A DNA stretch of 64,000 nt from JAKAIY01 sp963809385. GTDB taxonomy: Bacteria; Chloroflexota; Ktedonobacteria; Ktedonobacterales; JADMIN01. This document shows, one piece after another, positions 1 through 10,266 of the stretch. The notes below the pieces were generated by a model. That model ran no database searches. It was not told where the DNA came from and saw nothing but the letters and a program-made list of their open reading frames with translations. Position 1 is the first letter of the stretch; each line of letters starts with the position of its first letter. The stretch lies in the NCBI GenBank assembly GCA_963809385.1, contig CAWEJL010000006.1, positions 1 through 64,000 on the forward strand. Direction: 5' to 3'. Both the position numbers and the translations under genes were made by a program.

Positions 1-1
1 C

Positions 2-448
2 GCGCTGCCGGATACGATTGACCTGCTGACGATCAGTGTGGAGGCGGGTCTCGGATTCGATCAGGCGATGGGGCGCATCGTCTCCAAGTCGAACAACACG
101 CTCTCGCGTGAGTTCGGGCGGGTCTTGCAGCAGATGCGCCTGGGTGTGCCCCGGCGCGACGCGCTACGGCAGATGGCTGACCGGACGGGCGTGGAAGATG
201 TCAGCCAGTTCGTCGGGGCGATTGTCCAGGCGGAACAACTGGGCGCGAGCGTGGGCCGCGTGCTGCGGGTGCAGTCGGCGGAGATGCGCGTGCGACGGCG
301 GCAGCGGGCGCAGAAGCTGGCGCAGCAGGCGCCAATCAAGATGCTCTTCCCGATGGCGTTCCTGATCCTGCCCTCGATCTTCGTCGTCGTGCTTGGCCCG
401 GCGATCCCGCGTATCGTCAAGGTCTTCGCGCCCAACGCCCCATTGTGA
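2..448 (+). CDS. tadC: TadC-like type II secretion / Flp pilus assembly membrane protein, C-terminal part
   Basis: The reading frame is open from base 2, so the gene begins outside the window. The visible 148 codons match the end of the T2SS protein F domain as found in TadC, the inner-membrane platform protein of tight-adherence (Flp) pilus systems. The 'DLLTISVEAGLGFDQA' segment is typical of TadC and TadB. It is followed by an amphipathic helical stretch and a C-terminal membrane segment ('MLFPMAFLILPSIFVVVLG') near the end. A strong terminator-like hairpin lies 32 bases downstream, so this is probably the last gene of a tad operon. TadB and other GspF-like proteins are alternatives, but the motif and the short C-terminus favour TadC. 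Confidence 0.85.
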   Translation, partial: ALPDTIDLLTISVEAGLGFDQAMGRIVSKSNNTLSREFGRVLQQMRLGVPRRDALRQMADRTGVEDVSQFVGAIVQAEQLGASVGRVLRVQSAEMRVRRRQRAQKLAQQAPIKMLFPMAFLILPSIFVVVLGPAIPRIVKVFAPNAPL

Positions 449-480
449 TGTGAGCGGGCTGGCGGCGAAGGACGCACGTG

Positions 481-518
481 ACGGCGGCGGTGGCGAGTGA
501 TTTCGCCACCGCCGCCGT
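481..518 (+). terminator. Rho-independent-like terminator after tadC
   Basis: A perfect 16-bp GC-rich stem (481-496 with 503-518) closes a 6-base loop and is followed by TCGTTTTA. It sits 32 bases after the tadC stop codon. Confidence 0.75.
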
Positions 519-608
519 TCGTTTTATGGACGCCGTCACGCCCGTCGCGCCGGATTGCGCGCGAGCGGGCGCCGTTTCTGCGGAGGATGATCGCAGAGCC
601 GGGCGCGC

Positions 609-650
609 GGATACCCCGCTGGATACCCCGCTGGATACCCCGCTGGATAC
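609..650 (+). repeat. 12-bp tandem repeat, 3.5 copies
   Basis: The unit GGATACCCCGCT is repeated exactly at 609-620, 621-632 and 633-644, with a half copy to 650. It lies in the gap between tadC and the next gene. Two similar short arrays occur elsewhere in the window, at 37707-37753 and 58739-58774. Confidence 0.9.
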
Positions 651-717
651 AACTGGTGGCCGGCGAACGTGCGGCGCCGCCGCGTGAAGACGTCCTGAGG
701 ACATCCAAGGAGGTTGC

Positions 718-1516
718 ATGGCAAGCGCACGGCGACGGAGAAGATTACGCCAATCAACATCGCATACCCAGATGCGCCCGATCTGCGCATCCACATCACG
801 GAGGGAGCCTGCCGGCTCGAGTCGCGCCGGGAGGGGAGGCCTGGATTACGGGTGTCCACAGGGATCCGTCCGGGGTGCGGCCCCCACGGATTATCCAGGA
901 GGGCGGCTCGGTCAGGCTGACGGAAGACCAGCATGCGCCTGGGTTCTGGGAAGCGTTCTGGTCTGGACGCGGCTTCGCCGCGCCGGTCTACGAGCTGGCG
1001 CTTGGCAAGGGACGGCCCTACCGGCTGACGGTGGAGATCGGCGCGAGCGAGAACACGCTGGACCTGGGCGGGCTGCCGATCAGCCATCTCGCGGTCAAGC
1101 ATGGGGCGGGGAAAACGGATATCAATTTCTCAGCGCCCAATCCGCAGGCGATGAGCTTGCTGGAGATTGGCGCGGGAGCGGGGAGTACGGAACTGCGCAA
1201 CCTGGCGAACGCGAATTGCGCGGAGATCATCATCGAAGGCGGGATGGCGGCGTACACGCTCGATTTTGGCGGGACGCTGCGGCAGGACACGCATGCGCGC
1301 ATCTCGGCGGGCCTGTCCTCGGTGACGATCACCATACCCGTCACCACTGCGGCCCGCGTCACGGCGGATATGCCGCTGGGGCATGTCGAGCCGGGCGACG
1401 GCTTCACGACGCGCGAGGGCGCGTTCTGGACGCGGGCCGCGCTGGAGGGCCAGCGGCCCATGCTCACCATCGCCGCGAATGTGGCGCTGGGATCGCTGAC
1501 CCTGCGGACGGCCTAG
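718..1516 (+). CDS. LiaF/DUF4097-like 'toastrack' protein, frame broken near the N-terminus
   Basis: From about base 845 to the stop at 1516 one frame encodes a beta-rich stretch of repeated short strands ('LTVEIGASENTLDLGG', 'ISHLAVKHGAGKTDINFS', 'EIIIEGGMAAYTLDFGG'). This resembles the parallel-beta fold of DUF4097/DUF2154 cell-wall stress proteins. The expected N-terminus ('INIAYPDAPDLRIHITEG') is encoded just upstream but in another frame, so at least one indel lies near 820-845. A Shine-Dalgarno AAGGAGG at 707-713 precedes ATG 718, which is in a third frame. A TTG at 714 would open the N-terminal frame but sits too close to that site. The gene is either decayed or carries sequence errors. 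The family call comes from the strand pattern and is moderate. Confidence 0.5.
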
Positions 1517-1590
1517 CGACGCCGCTCGCTATCGCGATGACGTGTGTCGCATGGCGAGCGGCGCTGGCCGGGCGGCACGCATGCTGAAGT

Positions 1591-2628
1591 TCAGCGCTTC
1601 GTGGCGGAGAGGACCACGTTGTAGCCGTAGGCGGGAGTTACGCGCTTTAGAGCGAATCCCGCGCGGAGGAGCATGGCCTTCACTTCGCTAGCGGTCCATT
1701 GCTGGCCACGCGAACCCAGGTGGTCATAGAGCGACAAACCAATCACGCCAAGCGGGCCATCCTTCGTATCACGGAGGAGCATCTCCTGGATGAAGAGCGC
1801 CCCACCAGATGGCAAGTAGTCATGGGCTTTCTGGATGAGGCGCTGGCAGCGCGGCGCATCAAAGCTATTCAGGACATTGCTGAGCAGGACCGCGTCGCAC
1901 CCATCTGGCCATGCGCCGGAAAACAGATCGGCGACGCGGGTTTCAACTTGTCCGCCAACTCCATACGCCGCGATCACCTCAGCCGCGTACGCGCATGGTA
2001 CGGGCTGATCTAGCACCGTACCATGCAACGCTGGATAGGCGCGAGCAAGCGCAATGCTCATGCCGCCCGATCCACCCCCAACATCGAGCAATCGGCGCAC
2101 GCGCGAGAAATCCGCTGCCTCGGCGAGCGCTGGCGCGGAGGGCATGGACAACGTATGCAGCCCCTGCGCTAGCGTCCGCGCTTGCGTCGGGTCGGAGTCT
2201 TCGACCGCCCAATAGCGGTCATCTATCGGGCGGTCCTCGCGTAGCGCATCAGTGACATTCTCATAGGTTAGCCGTGGACGGCGACGTATGGCCTCAAGCC
2301 ACGCCCCTCGGTAATACGGGCTGGAGGGGAGCAGAAAGTCACGCGATGTACGAGTGAGCGCGTACTGGCCATCGTACTGAACGACGAAGCCGAGCGCGGC
2401 CAGCACGCCGAGCAGGGATTCGGCGGCGGTTAGGCCGAGCTTCAGTTGGCGGGCGATCTCCTCAGGACTGACAGAGGTAGCCTCCAGCGCACGGAAGAGG
2501 CCCAGTTCGTCCGCGGCGGCAAGCCAGAGCAGGAAATGCTCGGACGCATGCAGATCCCACAGCAGACGGTCGTCGCCTTCTGGGGGATCTAAGCGGCGCA
2601 TATGCTCGTCGCCTGTGTGGCCGTCCAT
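1591..2628 (-). CDS. SAM-dependent O-methyltransferase with N-terminal winged-helix dimerisation domain
   Basis: About 345 residues. The N-terminal 110 residues look like the winged-helix dimerisation domain of Methyltransf_2 / hydroxyneurosporene-type O-methyltransferases ('EEIARQLKLGLTAAESLL'). The Rossmann part carries SAM motif I as 'LLDVGGGSGGMSIALA' near residue 185, then 'GTVLDQP' and 'VLLSNVLNSF'. The ATG at 2628 is chosen because GGGAG lies nine bases upstream; an open frame continues to 2739 but has no better site. Members methylate hydroxyls of secondary metabolites or carotenoids. No biosynthetic neighbours are visible, so the substrate is unknown. The gene stands alone on this strand. 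Confidence 0.8.
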   Translation of the reverse strand: MDGHTGDEHMRRLDPPEGDDRLLWDLHASEHFLLWLAAADELGLFRALEATSVSPEEIARQLKLGLTAAESLLGVLAALGFVVQYDGQYALTRTSRDFLLPSSPYYRGAWLEAIRRRPRLTYENVTDALREDRPIDDRYWAVEDSDPTQARTLAQGLHTLSMPSAPALAEAADFSRVRRLLDVGGGSGGMSIALARAYPALHGTVLDQPVPCAYAAEVIAAYGVGGQVETRVADLFSGAWPDGCDAVLLSNVLNSFDAPRCQRLIQKAHDYLPSGGALFIQEMLLRDTKDGPLGVIGLSLYDHLGSRGQQWTASEVKAMLLRAGFALKRVTPAYGYNVVLSATKR

Positions 2629-2786
2629 ATTGTGAGCTCCCAGGCGCCCGATGGCGCATTCTGCTTGCGTTCGAGAGTTGGCGCAGAGACGGTTCATCGG
2701 AGTCCCGATGGCACGAAGAAAGTATACTTTAGGCGTCAAGGAGAGTAGCTCGTGAGGGCTGAAAGAGCGAAAAGGAGACGAGGGCG

Positions 2787-3164
2787 ATGGATGCGCCGCG
2801 CTTCGTGATGCATGAACATCATGCCCGGCGGCTGCACTACGATTTCCGGCTGGAGATGGACGGGGCGCTGCGCAGCTGGGCTGTGCCGAAGGGCGCGCCG
2901 GAGCGGGTGGGCGACCGCCGCCTGGCGGTACAGGTAGAGGACCACCCGCTGGGCTACATCGCGTTCGAGGGTGTGATTCCCGAGGGCCAGTATGGCGCTG
3001 GCACGGTGGCTATCTGGGACCACGGGACCTACACGCTGGAGAAGCGCACGGATGACGAGCTGGCGTTCACGCTGCATGGCGAGCGGCTGCGCGGCCCCTA
3101 CGCGCTGATCCGCATGGCGCGCCGCCCCAGCGACTGGCTATTCATCAAGCGCCGGGAGGAGTAG
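2787..3164 (+). CDS. Stand-alone LigD-type 3'-phosphoesterase
   Basis: 125 residues that correspond to the phosphoesterase domain of bacterial NHEJ ligase D, with no ligase or polymerase domain attached. The metal and phosphate ligands of the family can be placed: H11, H17, D19 and R21 in 'HHARRLHYDFRLE', and H53 in 'VEDHPLGY'. The conserved 'GVIPEGQYGAGTV' follows. The enzyme family trims 3' phosphates or ribonucleotides from DNA ends before sealing. AAGGAG stands about ten bases before the ATG. No ku or ligD gene lies in the window. Stand-alone versions are known in archaea and bacteria, so the gene is probably complete rather than a fragment. Confidence 0.85.
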   Translation: MDAPRFVMHEHHARRLHYDFRLEMDGALRSWAVPKGAPERVGDRRLAVQVEDHPLGYIAFEGVIPEGQYGAGTVAIWDHGTYTLEKRTDDELAFTLHGERLRGPYALIRMARRPSDWLFIKRREE

Positions 3165-3323
3165 CCCGCCCGGCGCTATCACAGCCTGGTCACATGCCGC
3201 GCCCACCGGCCAGACTCGGCACGGATAGTGCTGCGCCTTATGGATGACGCGCTTTTGAACAGGCGTATGGGGCCTGAAGGCCCGCGGCAGAGCTCCCATG
3301 CTCTAGGGAAAGGCGAATTCAAT

Positions 3324-3572
3324 ATGGATCAACTGATCAACCAGGTGGCAGAGCGCACGGGCCTCTCGCCCGATAAAGCGCGCGAGGCCGTGCAGGTCGT
3401 GGTGGGATTTCTCAAGAGCAAGCTCCCTGGCCCTATCGCGGCCCAGATAGATGGCGCGCTCGGCGGCCAGCAAGGCGCAGGCGACGTGTCCAGTCAGTCG
3501 CAGCAGGGCGCAGGCGACGTGGCGGGCCAGGCGCAGCAGGCTCTGGGTGATATATTTGGCAAGCACCCGTAG
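3324..3572 (+). CDS. Small helical protein, DUF2267-like
   Basis: 82 residues. The first 45 form a predicted helical bundle ('VAERTGLSPDKAREAVQVVV', 'FLKSKLPGPIAAQIDGAL') that resembles small DUF2267-type proteins. The tail is Gly/Gln/Ala-rich with an imperfect repeat ('QQGAGDVSSQS', 'QQGAGDVAGQA'). The ATG at 3324 follows GGGAAAGG; the open frame extends to 3228 but without a site. The next gene, 68 bases downstream on the same strand, encodes another small helical protein, so co-transcription is possible. Function is unknown. Confidence 0.65.
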   Translation: MDQLINQVAERTGLSPDKAREAVQVVVGFLKSKLPGPIAAQIDGALGGQQGAGDVSSQSQQGAGDVAGQAQQALGDIFGKHP

Positions 3573-3640
3573 TAGCGCGTGCCCTGAGGACACGCGGAAG
3601 ACCCGGAAGAACCGGAAGAACCCGGTAGGAGGAACCTTCC

Positions 3641-4045
3641 ATGACACATCAAATCGCGGAAATCAAGGGCCTCGATAGCGACACACGGTCGAAGCTCGAA
3701 GCGGCCCACATCATGACAGTGGAGGATTTGCTGCGCGCGACGGCGACCCCCAGTCAACGCGCCGCGCTCGCCAGGCAGATTGGCGTCGCTGAGAGTCAGT
3801 TGACGGGATGGATCAATCGCGCCGATCTCATGCGCATCAAGGGGGTCGGGACCGAAATGGCCAACCTCCTCGAATTGTGCGGGGTGGACTCCTGCAAAGA
3901 ACTACAACATCGCACGGCCCAACACCTGCACGACAAGCTCAAAGAGACCAACGACGCGAAGAAGATCACGAACCACGCCCCAACACTCACGCAGGTTGAT
4001 GAGTGGATCAGCGCGGCCAGGATAATCAGCGCAAAGCCGCTATAG
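3641..4045 (+). CDS. DUF4332 protein with helix-hairpin-helix repeats
   Basis: 134 residues matching the DUF4332 pattern: two helix-hairpin-helix units, 'IKGLDSDTRSKLEAAHI' near residue 8 and 'MRIKGVGTEMANLLELCGV' near residue 63, separated by a short helical linker. The units resemble non-specific DNA-binding or protein-binding HhH motifs. GTAGGAGGAACC precedes the ATG. Just upstream, 3594-3620, a short purine repeat (CCGGAAGAA units) sits in the leader. Function is unknown; a DNA-binding role is inference. Confidence 0.75.
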   Translation: MTHQIAEIKGLDSDTRSKLEAAHIMTVEDLLRATATPSQRAALARQIGVAESQLTGWINRADLMRIKGVGTEMANLLELCGVDSCKELQHRTAQHLHDKLKETNDAKKITNHAPTLTQVDEWISAARIISAKPL

Positions 4046-4063
4046 CCTGCCGGGCGCGGACTG

Positions 4064-5284
<1,221 letters not shown>

Positions 5285-5287
5285 GCG

Positions 5288-5328
5288 ACCTCACCCCCCT
5301 GCCCCCCTCCCGCGAGGAGAGGGGGAAA
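5288..5328. repeat. C-rich dispersed hairpin repeat (family 2)
   Basis: A CCTCACCCCC start followed by a C-rich/G-rich inverted repeat (about 5302-5325) between the enoyl-CoA hydratase and thiolase genes. The same pattern occurs at 9958, 12790, 17670, 17776, 29510 and 50603. Confidence 0.7.
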
Positions 5329-5342
5329 TGTTCGATTGGGCG

Positions 5343-6125
5343 CTATTTGCCGGTGAAATGGGCGGGGCGCTTCTCCATGAACGCGGCCATGCCCTCTTTC
5401 TGGTCGTCGGTGGAGAAGAGCATGGCGAAGAGGCGCTTCTCGTGGGCCAGGCCAGATTCCAGCGGCGTCTCGAAGGCGGTCAGGATGGCCTCTTTGGTCA
5501 GCAGCGTGGCGACGGGCGCGCGGCTGGCGATCTTGGCGGCCAGCTTTTGCGCCTCGGCCAGCGCCTGACCGGTGGGAACGACGTGGTTGACGACGCCCCA
5601 GGCCTCCATCTGCTGCGCGGTGAACTGGTCGCCAGTCAGGCAAATCTCCATCGCGCGGAACTTGCCGAGCGTGCGCGTGAGCCGCTGCGTGCCACCGGCG
5701 CCGCACATGATGCCGAGCAGGATCTCCGGCTGGCCGAACTTGGCCTTCTCGCTGGCGATGATGATGTCGGCGTGCATCGCGAGCTCGCTGCCGCCACCGA
5801 GCGCGAAGCCTTCGACCGCCGCGATCACCGGCTTGCGGATGCGGCGGATGCGGTCCCAGCCCTCGAAGGGGCCAAGGGCCATCTGCGCGGCGCTGGCGCC
5901 GGACATCTCGGCGATGTCGGCCCCGGCGGCGAAGGCGCGATCTCCGGCGCCGGTCAGCACGATGCAGTGGATCGCGCCGTCGCGGTCCAGGGTCTCCATC
6001 TCAGCGGCAAGCTCGCTGATGAGCGCCCAGTTGAGGGCGTTGAGCTTGTCGGGGCGGTTGATGGTGACGGTGGCGACGCCGTCCGCGCGCTCCACCAGAA
6101 TATACGTGGTCGTTTCCTCTGCCAT
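5343..6125 (-). CDS. Enoyl-CoA hydratase (crotonase family)
   Basis: 260 residues, the usual crotonase length. The oxyanion-hole segments 'FAAGADIAEM' and 'GFALGGGSELAMHAD' are present. The two glutamates that activate water are E114 and E134 ('QPEILLGI'). The common proline in the next motif is cysteine here ('GIMCGAGGTQRL'), which should not abolish activity. The enzyme hydrates 2-enoyl-CoA to 3-hydroxyacyl-CoA, one step before the thiolase encoded just downstream. Both glutamates favour a true hydratase over an isomerase-only relative. Confidence 0.9.
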   Translation of the reverse strand: MAEETTTYILVERADGVATVTINRPDKLNALNWALISELAAEMETLDRDGAIHCIVLTGAGDRAFAAGADIAEMSGASAAQMALGPFEGWDRIRRIRKPVIAAVEGFALGGGSELAMHADIIIASEKAKFGQPEILLGIMCGAGGTQRLTRTLGKFRAMEICLTGDQFTAQQMEAWGVVNHVVPTGQALAEAQKLAAKIASRAPVATLLTKEAILTAFETPLESGLAHEKRLFAMLFSTDDQKEGMAAFMEKRPAHFTGK

Positions 6126-6208
6126 ATGCTGCGACTCCTCACGACTATGTGGAGGTCTGGGCGGCGATCATGGCCGCTACGGGGCAGTATAGCATCGCGG
6201 GCGTGGGG

Positions 6209-6240
6209 GGCGCGGCCTTGAAAGGCCGGCGCACGGCGCG
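6209..6240 (+). repeat. TRAA-loop hairpin repeat (family 1)
   Basis: A GGCC stem pair around TTGAAA, followed by the family tail GGCGCACGG. It lies upstream of the enoyl-CoA hydratase gene. Confidence 0.75.
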
Positions 6241-6460
6241 GGGGGGGGTGGCGATGGGGAGGGATCGCGGTGGGCGAAGCGGCGCAGTTGACACAGGGTT
6301 ACACAAAATGCGGTTATCGCCATGGGTCATCCTCCAGTGGTCTGTGAGCGGGCGCGCTGGAGCGCGCCTGAGGAGAGTATAGACAAGGCGCGCGCGCGGC
6401 GCATCCCGTCATATGAGCGCAGAGGCGGACGAACGCGGGCGTGGGTGGTTGGCTGGATGA

Positions 6461-6541
6461 CGGGCGGGAGGGAGGGCGGGCGGGCAGGCGGGCAGGCAGG
6501 CGGGCGGGGCGGCGGGCGGGCGGGCGGGCGGGCGGGCAGGC
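6461..6541 (+). repeat. G-rich tract with quadruplex-type spacing
   Basis: At least five GGG runs separated by single bases at 6462-6480, continued by irregular GGGC/GGCA units to 6541. It carries no plausible gene; open frames here are compositional artefacts. Together with flanking hairpins it fills the 690-base gap between the hydratase and restriction-modification genes. Confidence 0.85.
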
Positions 6542-6643
6542 GAATAAATTCGCGCCTGAAGGGCCCCATGCGGGAGCCCCGAACCCGCATGGGGGCTTCG
6601 CTCCACTCGCCACGGCCCACAACGTCCGCCTGCGCGGACGCCT
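6541..6643 (+). repeat. Hairpin module, copy A of a 93-bp direct repeat
   Basis: Contains three hairpins: GCGAA-TAAA-TTCGC, an 11-bp stem 6564-6574 with 6584-6594, and GTCCGC...GCGGAC. Bases 6551-6643 recur almost unchanged at 13958-14052. Confidence 0.85.
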
Positions 6644-6818
6644 GCCCAAGGTCGGGCGGGACAAGGCGGATGCCCACCTCGAAGCGGAAGAAGGGCAGCA
6701 GTGCGAGCCGGAGCATGCCGAGAACCCGGCGCCGCGTGAGCCACTGGCGCGCATGATGTCGCTGGCGCTCAGGCTGCGCCCTGGGCGCGGCGGATTCTCC
6801 CATTACCATCCCTCCATG

Positions 6819-9800
6819 TCACGCGCGCTCCACTGGCTCCACGTCCGGCACCACCACCTCCGCCGCCAGCGCCCCCACCAGCTTCACCGTCTCCACGCTG
6901 ACCGTCACCACGCGGCAGACGAGGCTGGCGATGTATTGGGGGGCGTCGGGGCGGTTGGGGTCGCTGGTGATGCCGCTGCGCTTGTCCTCGCTGACCTGAT
7001 ACTGGTCTATCACCCACTCCAGCGCCGAGCGGTTGCCCAGGCGGTAGGCGAAGGCCTCCGCCGGGACGCCCGCCAGCGTCAGCGTCTCGTTGACGATCAC
7101 GGCGTCACGCTCGGCGTTCAGCTTCATCTTCATGACGGCGAAGGTGACGCGGCCAGCGGCGCTCGCTTCGGGACGCTCGACCCAGCGCAGGGGGTATTCG
7201 GGCTGGGTCTCGTAACCCAGGTGGAGGGCCATCAGCGCGGCGCCGATCTCGGCGCAGCGCCGGAACGCCCCCGCCCCCGCTAGCAGCGGCACACGCGGCA
7301 ACTCGCGCCGCAGGTTGGCGGCGTAGCGCTCGCGGTAGGCCGGGTGATGCAACAGGCCGTAGACGTAGTGGAAGATGTCGCGCTTGCTGACCTCCGGCCC
7401 GTAGGCCGCCTGGAAGCGCGCCAGCGCCCAATCGGTGATGTTCTCCCGCCGGTTCGTCCCATCCTCGTCGTAGGTGTAGTAGGGGAAACATTGGAAGGCG
7501 TCTGTAGTAGCCAGCGCGTGGTAGTTGCAGATACAATTTGCTGCCAGCGCACTGAATGAAGCCCGATATCCATGATCGCTGATCGCTATCACAGTGTTTT
7601 CCGTTTCGGTATCAGGGGTGGGGAAGATGCGGGGCTGCTGGTATGGCTCTTCATTCCAAAAAGGGTCGAAATAAAGGCTCATGCGAGTGAATGGACGATA
7701 GAGGGATGTACGCACATGACGCCGGTCGAACTGACTATATTCGCCACGAACGAGCGATGCTTTAGCCTGTCGAGTCCATTTGATGCGGTTATCTGTCACG
7801 TCAATCAGCGCATCGGGATTAGGCTTCTCTCCCGGCCTTCGCATCACATCCGCTGCGCGATTGTAAATCTCAGTGAATGTTTTCGCCCGATCAGTAAGGG
7901 AATTCAGCATTGAAGTCATAAACATGACTATCTCGATTGGTAGCAACGCCAAGCGAATACATCTGAAAGAGCGTTTCTGGCGCACTAGACAGCTTGGCTT
8001 TTGCCTCTCTAGTTCCTAACGGGACAAAGCCACCAAACTCTGGCTGTAGTCCCTCTGTCAGCCAAGTATTCTGCTCGTCAGGCGTCAATTCTTGCCATTG
8101 AATGCTATCCGCGCTACCTGCTTGGGCGAGGAAGGCCAGCTTTTCGCGGCGGCGCCAGTCCTCCGGCACGCGGTAGTAGTACAGCCCGCGCGTCTGGCTG
8201 CTGGTGCGGCGGATGGCGATGGTGATGCCGACGCCGACCTGAATGCCGAAGACGTTGTGCGCCGTGCCGGAGAGCTTGGGATTCTTGCGCACGTTGCCGT
8301 GCAGGTCGAGATGGTAGATAGCGGTGAAGTCCTGCCAGCAAGTGCTTGCGCATGCCGTCGAAGGCGATCTGCTCCACGAACGAGTTGTTGCTGACGAAGC
8401 AGACGACGCCGTCGCGCCCCTGGAGGCGGTCTGTCGCCCAGCGGAAGAACTTCACGTAGGCGTCGGAGAGCGCATTTCTCAACGTCGCGCGCGAGTCCCT
8501 GGCGTAGGTCTCGCGGATGCGCCCGTCAATCACCTGGGTAGGCGCGGTTCTTGTTGTTGTCGTTCTCGTTCTCCTGCCCGACGTTGTAGGGCGGGTTGCC
8601 GATGACGACCATGATCGCGGCGTCCTTCTCGGCCTGCACGCGCGCGGAGTTCGGCTCGCCGAAGAGCGACATCTGGCGGCTCTCGGCCATATCGAGCGTA
8701 TCGGCGAAGCAGGCGCCCGCGAACGGCTCGTACTCGCCGGTACGGGCGTAGTATTCGTGCTCGATGTTCAGGCAGGCGATGTAGTAGGGCAGCAGCATGA
8801 CCTCGTTGCAGAACAGGTCTTCGCTGTACTTCTGGCGCAGGTGGCGCGCGGGGATGCGCTTGAGGATGTTGACGATGAAGTTGCCGGTGCCGGTGGCGGG
8901 GTCCAGAATCTTGACGCCCGGCTGGCCCAGGCCGTCCGGCATGCCGAACTCGCGCTTCAGGACCTCATCCACGCTGGCGGCCATGAAGTCCACGATCTCC
9001 TGCGGGGTGTAGACGATGCCGTGGGTGTCGGCCTGGCGGACGGAGTAGCCCTGAAAGAAGCGCTCGTAGACCATGTTGAGAAAATGCTGGCGGTCGGCCC
9101 AGGATCGCTGCCGAGGGTCGCGCGCCCGGCGGCCTGCTCGACGGCGGCATAGTAGGGGTCCAGCGCGCGCAGGAAGTCGTTGCGGTTGAAGCTGCGCTTG
9201 GTCAGCGCGGTGATGACGGTCTCGATCTCCTGGGCGATGACGTTGCGGCGGGCGAAGTCGGGATTGTCGAAGATCACGCGGATCAGGCGCTCGGTCAGCA
9301 GGTGCTGCACCAGCATCTCCTCGACCGCCGCCTCGCTGATGCGCGGGTCAATCGCGCTCTGGCAGAGGGTGAAGAACGTCTGGAAGGCGGTCTCGAACGC
9401 GCCGCTCTCGCGCCGCTCGCTCTCGATCAGCCCCTTGAGCTGGATGGCCAGATCGGGGATGCGCTCGCGGAAGACCTCGATCGCCTGCTCGAAGCGCTCG
9501 ATCTCGGCTTCTTCGTAGTCGAAGAACGTCCGCAGCAGGTCGGCAAGCTGGCGGGGGACGCGCAGATCGGCCTCCTGGGCGCGGCGGCCATTCTGGTAGA
9601 GGATCGCGCGGCGGGTGTCCTCGAAGATCGTGTTGGTCAGCGGATAGCCGCGGGCGACCTTCTTGTTGATCTCGGCTTCCAGGTCGTCGCGGGTGTCCTT
9701 GGCCTCCCAGTAGCCGCGATAGAAGAGCGAGCGGTCGCGCAGGACGCCATCGGGCCGCGCGCCTCCCGCCAGCGTCTGCTCCGGGATCAGCGTCCAGCCG

Positions 9801-9936
9801 ACCTGCTGGGCGTAGGCGCGAGCAGGTTGGAGAAGGCGGTGCGCAGCGCCAGCTCGTGCTCCACCCGCTGCGCCTCGTAGCGCGCCAGCTCCGCGTAGTA
9901 GGCCGCGATGGCCTTGTCCTTCTCGCCGATCTGCAT
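6819..9936 (-). CDS. Single-chain restriction-modification enzyme (type IIG/ISP-like), several frame breaks
   Basis: One long homologous protein is spread over consecutive frames. The N-terminus carries a PD-(D/E)xK nuclease pattern ('ARPDGVLRD', then 'YRGYWEAKD'). A helical region follows. The N6-adenine methylase core has motif I 'ILDPATGTGNFIVNIL' and motif IV 'NPPYNVGQ' around 8600-8950. A C-terminal target-recognition-like region ends at 6819. Frame changes fall near 9820, 9095, 8535, 8330 and 7930. No helicase motifs are seen, which favours type IIG over type ISP. The ATG at 9936 is the first start in the N-terminal frame. The enzyme would both methylate and cut DNA. Whether it is dead or only mis-sequenced cannot be decided here. 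Confidence 0.7.
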
Positions 9937-9957
9937 ACATCGCTTGCCGCGCCTCCT

Positions 9958-10005
9958 TCGGGGCCTCACCCCCCGGCCCCCTCTCCTCTGCGGAGGCGAG
10001 GGGGA
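9958..10005. repeat. C-rich dispersed hairpin repeat (family 2)
   Basis: GGCCTCACCCCCCGGCCCCC followed by a C-rich/G-rich inverted repeat, just upstream of the restriction-modification gene. Confidence 0.7.
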
Positions 10006-10074
10006 GTAGAACGCCGGGCGGTGGGTGTAGTATGGCAGCGTGCGGGCGGTTTCGCAAGGGAGGTGGGGGGAGGG

Positions 10075-10222
10075 GGCGCGGCCATGAATGGCCGGCGCAC
10101 GGCGGGAGGGGGGACGCGGCCATGAATGGCCGGCGCACGGCGGGAGGGGATAAATCCCCCAACGGGGAACGTCATTCATGGCGCCGTACCGTGCCCCGGC
10201 CTTTCAAGGCCGGGAGGCCCCA
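10075..10222 (+). repeat. Cluster of TRAA-loop hairpins (family 1)
   Basis: Two consecutive units each hold GGCCATGAATGGCCGGCGCA and CGGCGGGAGGGG. A GGGGATAAATCCCC hairpin follows (about 10146-10159), then an inverted-orientation unit near 10191-10218 with a TTTCAA loop. The cluster fills the gap between the restriction-modification and anti-sigma genes. Confidence 0.85.
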
Positions 10223-10266
10223 GGCCGCCAGCGCATCCTTGCGCCAGCGCCCAACCGCGCCCCGCG

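Noticed and set aside
497..717. N-terminal extension of the toastrack gene back to 497
   Set aside because: It runs through a terminator-like hairpin region and a 12-bp tandem repeat and does not look like protein.
6314..6809. Several overlapping open frames on both strands
   Set aside because: They are Pro/Arg/Gly/Ala translations of the G-rich tract and hairpins.
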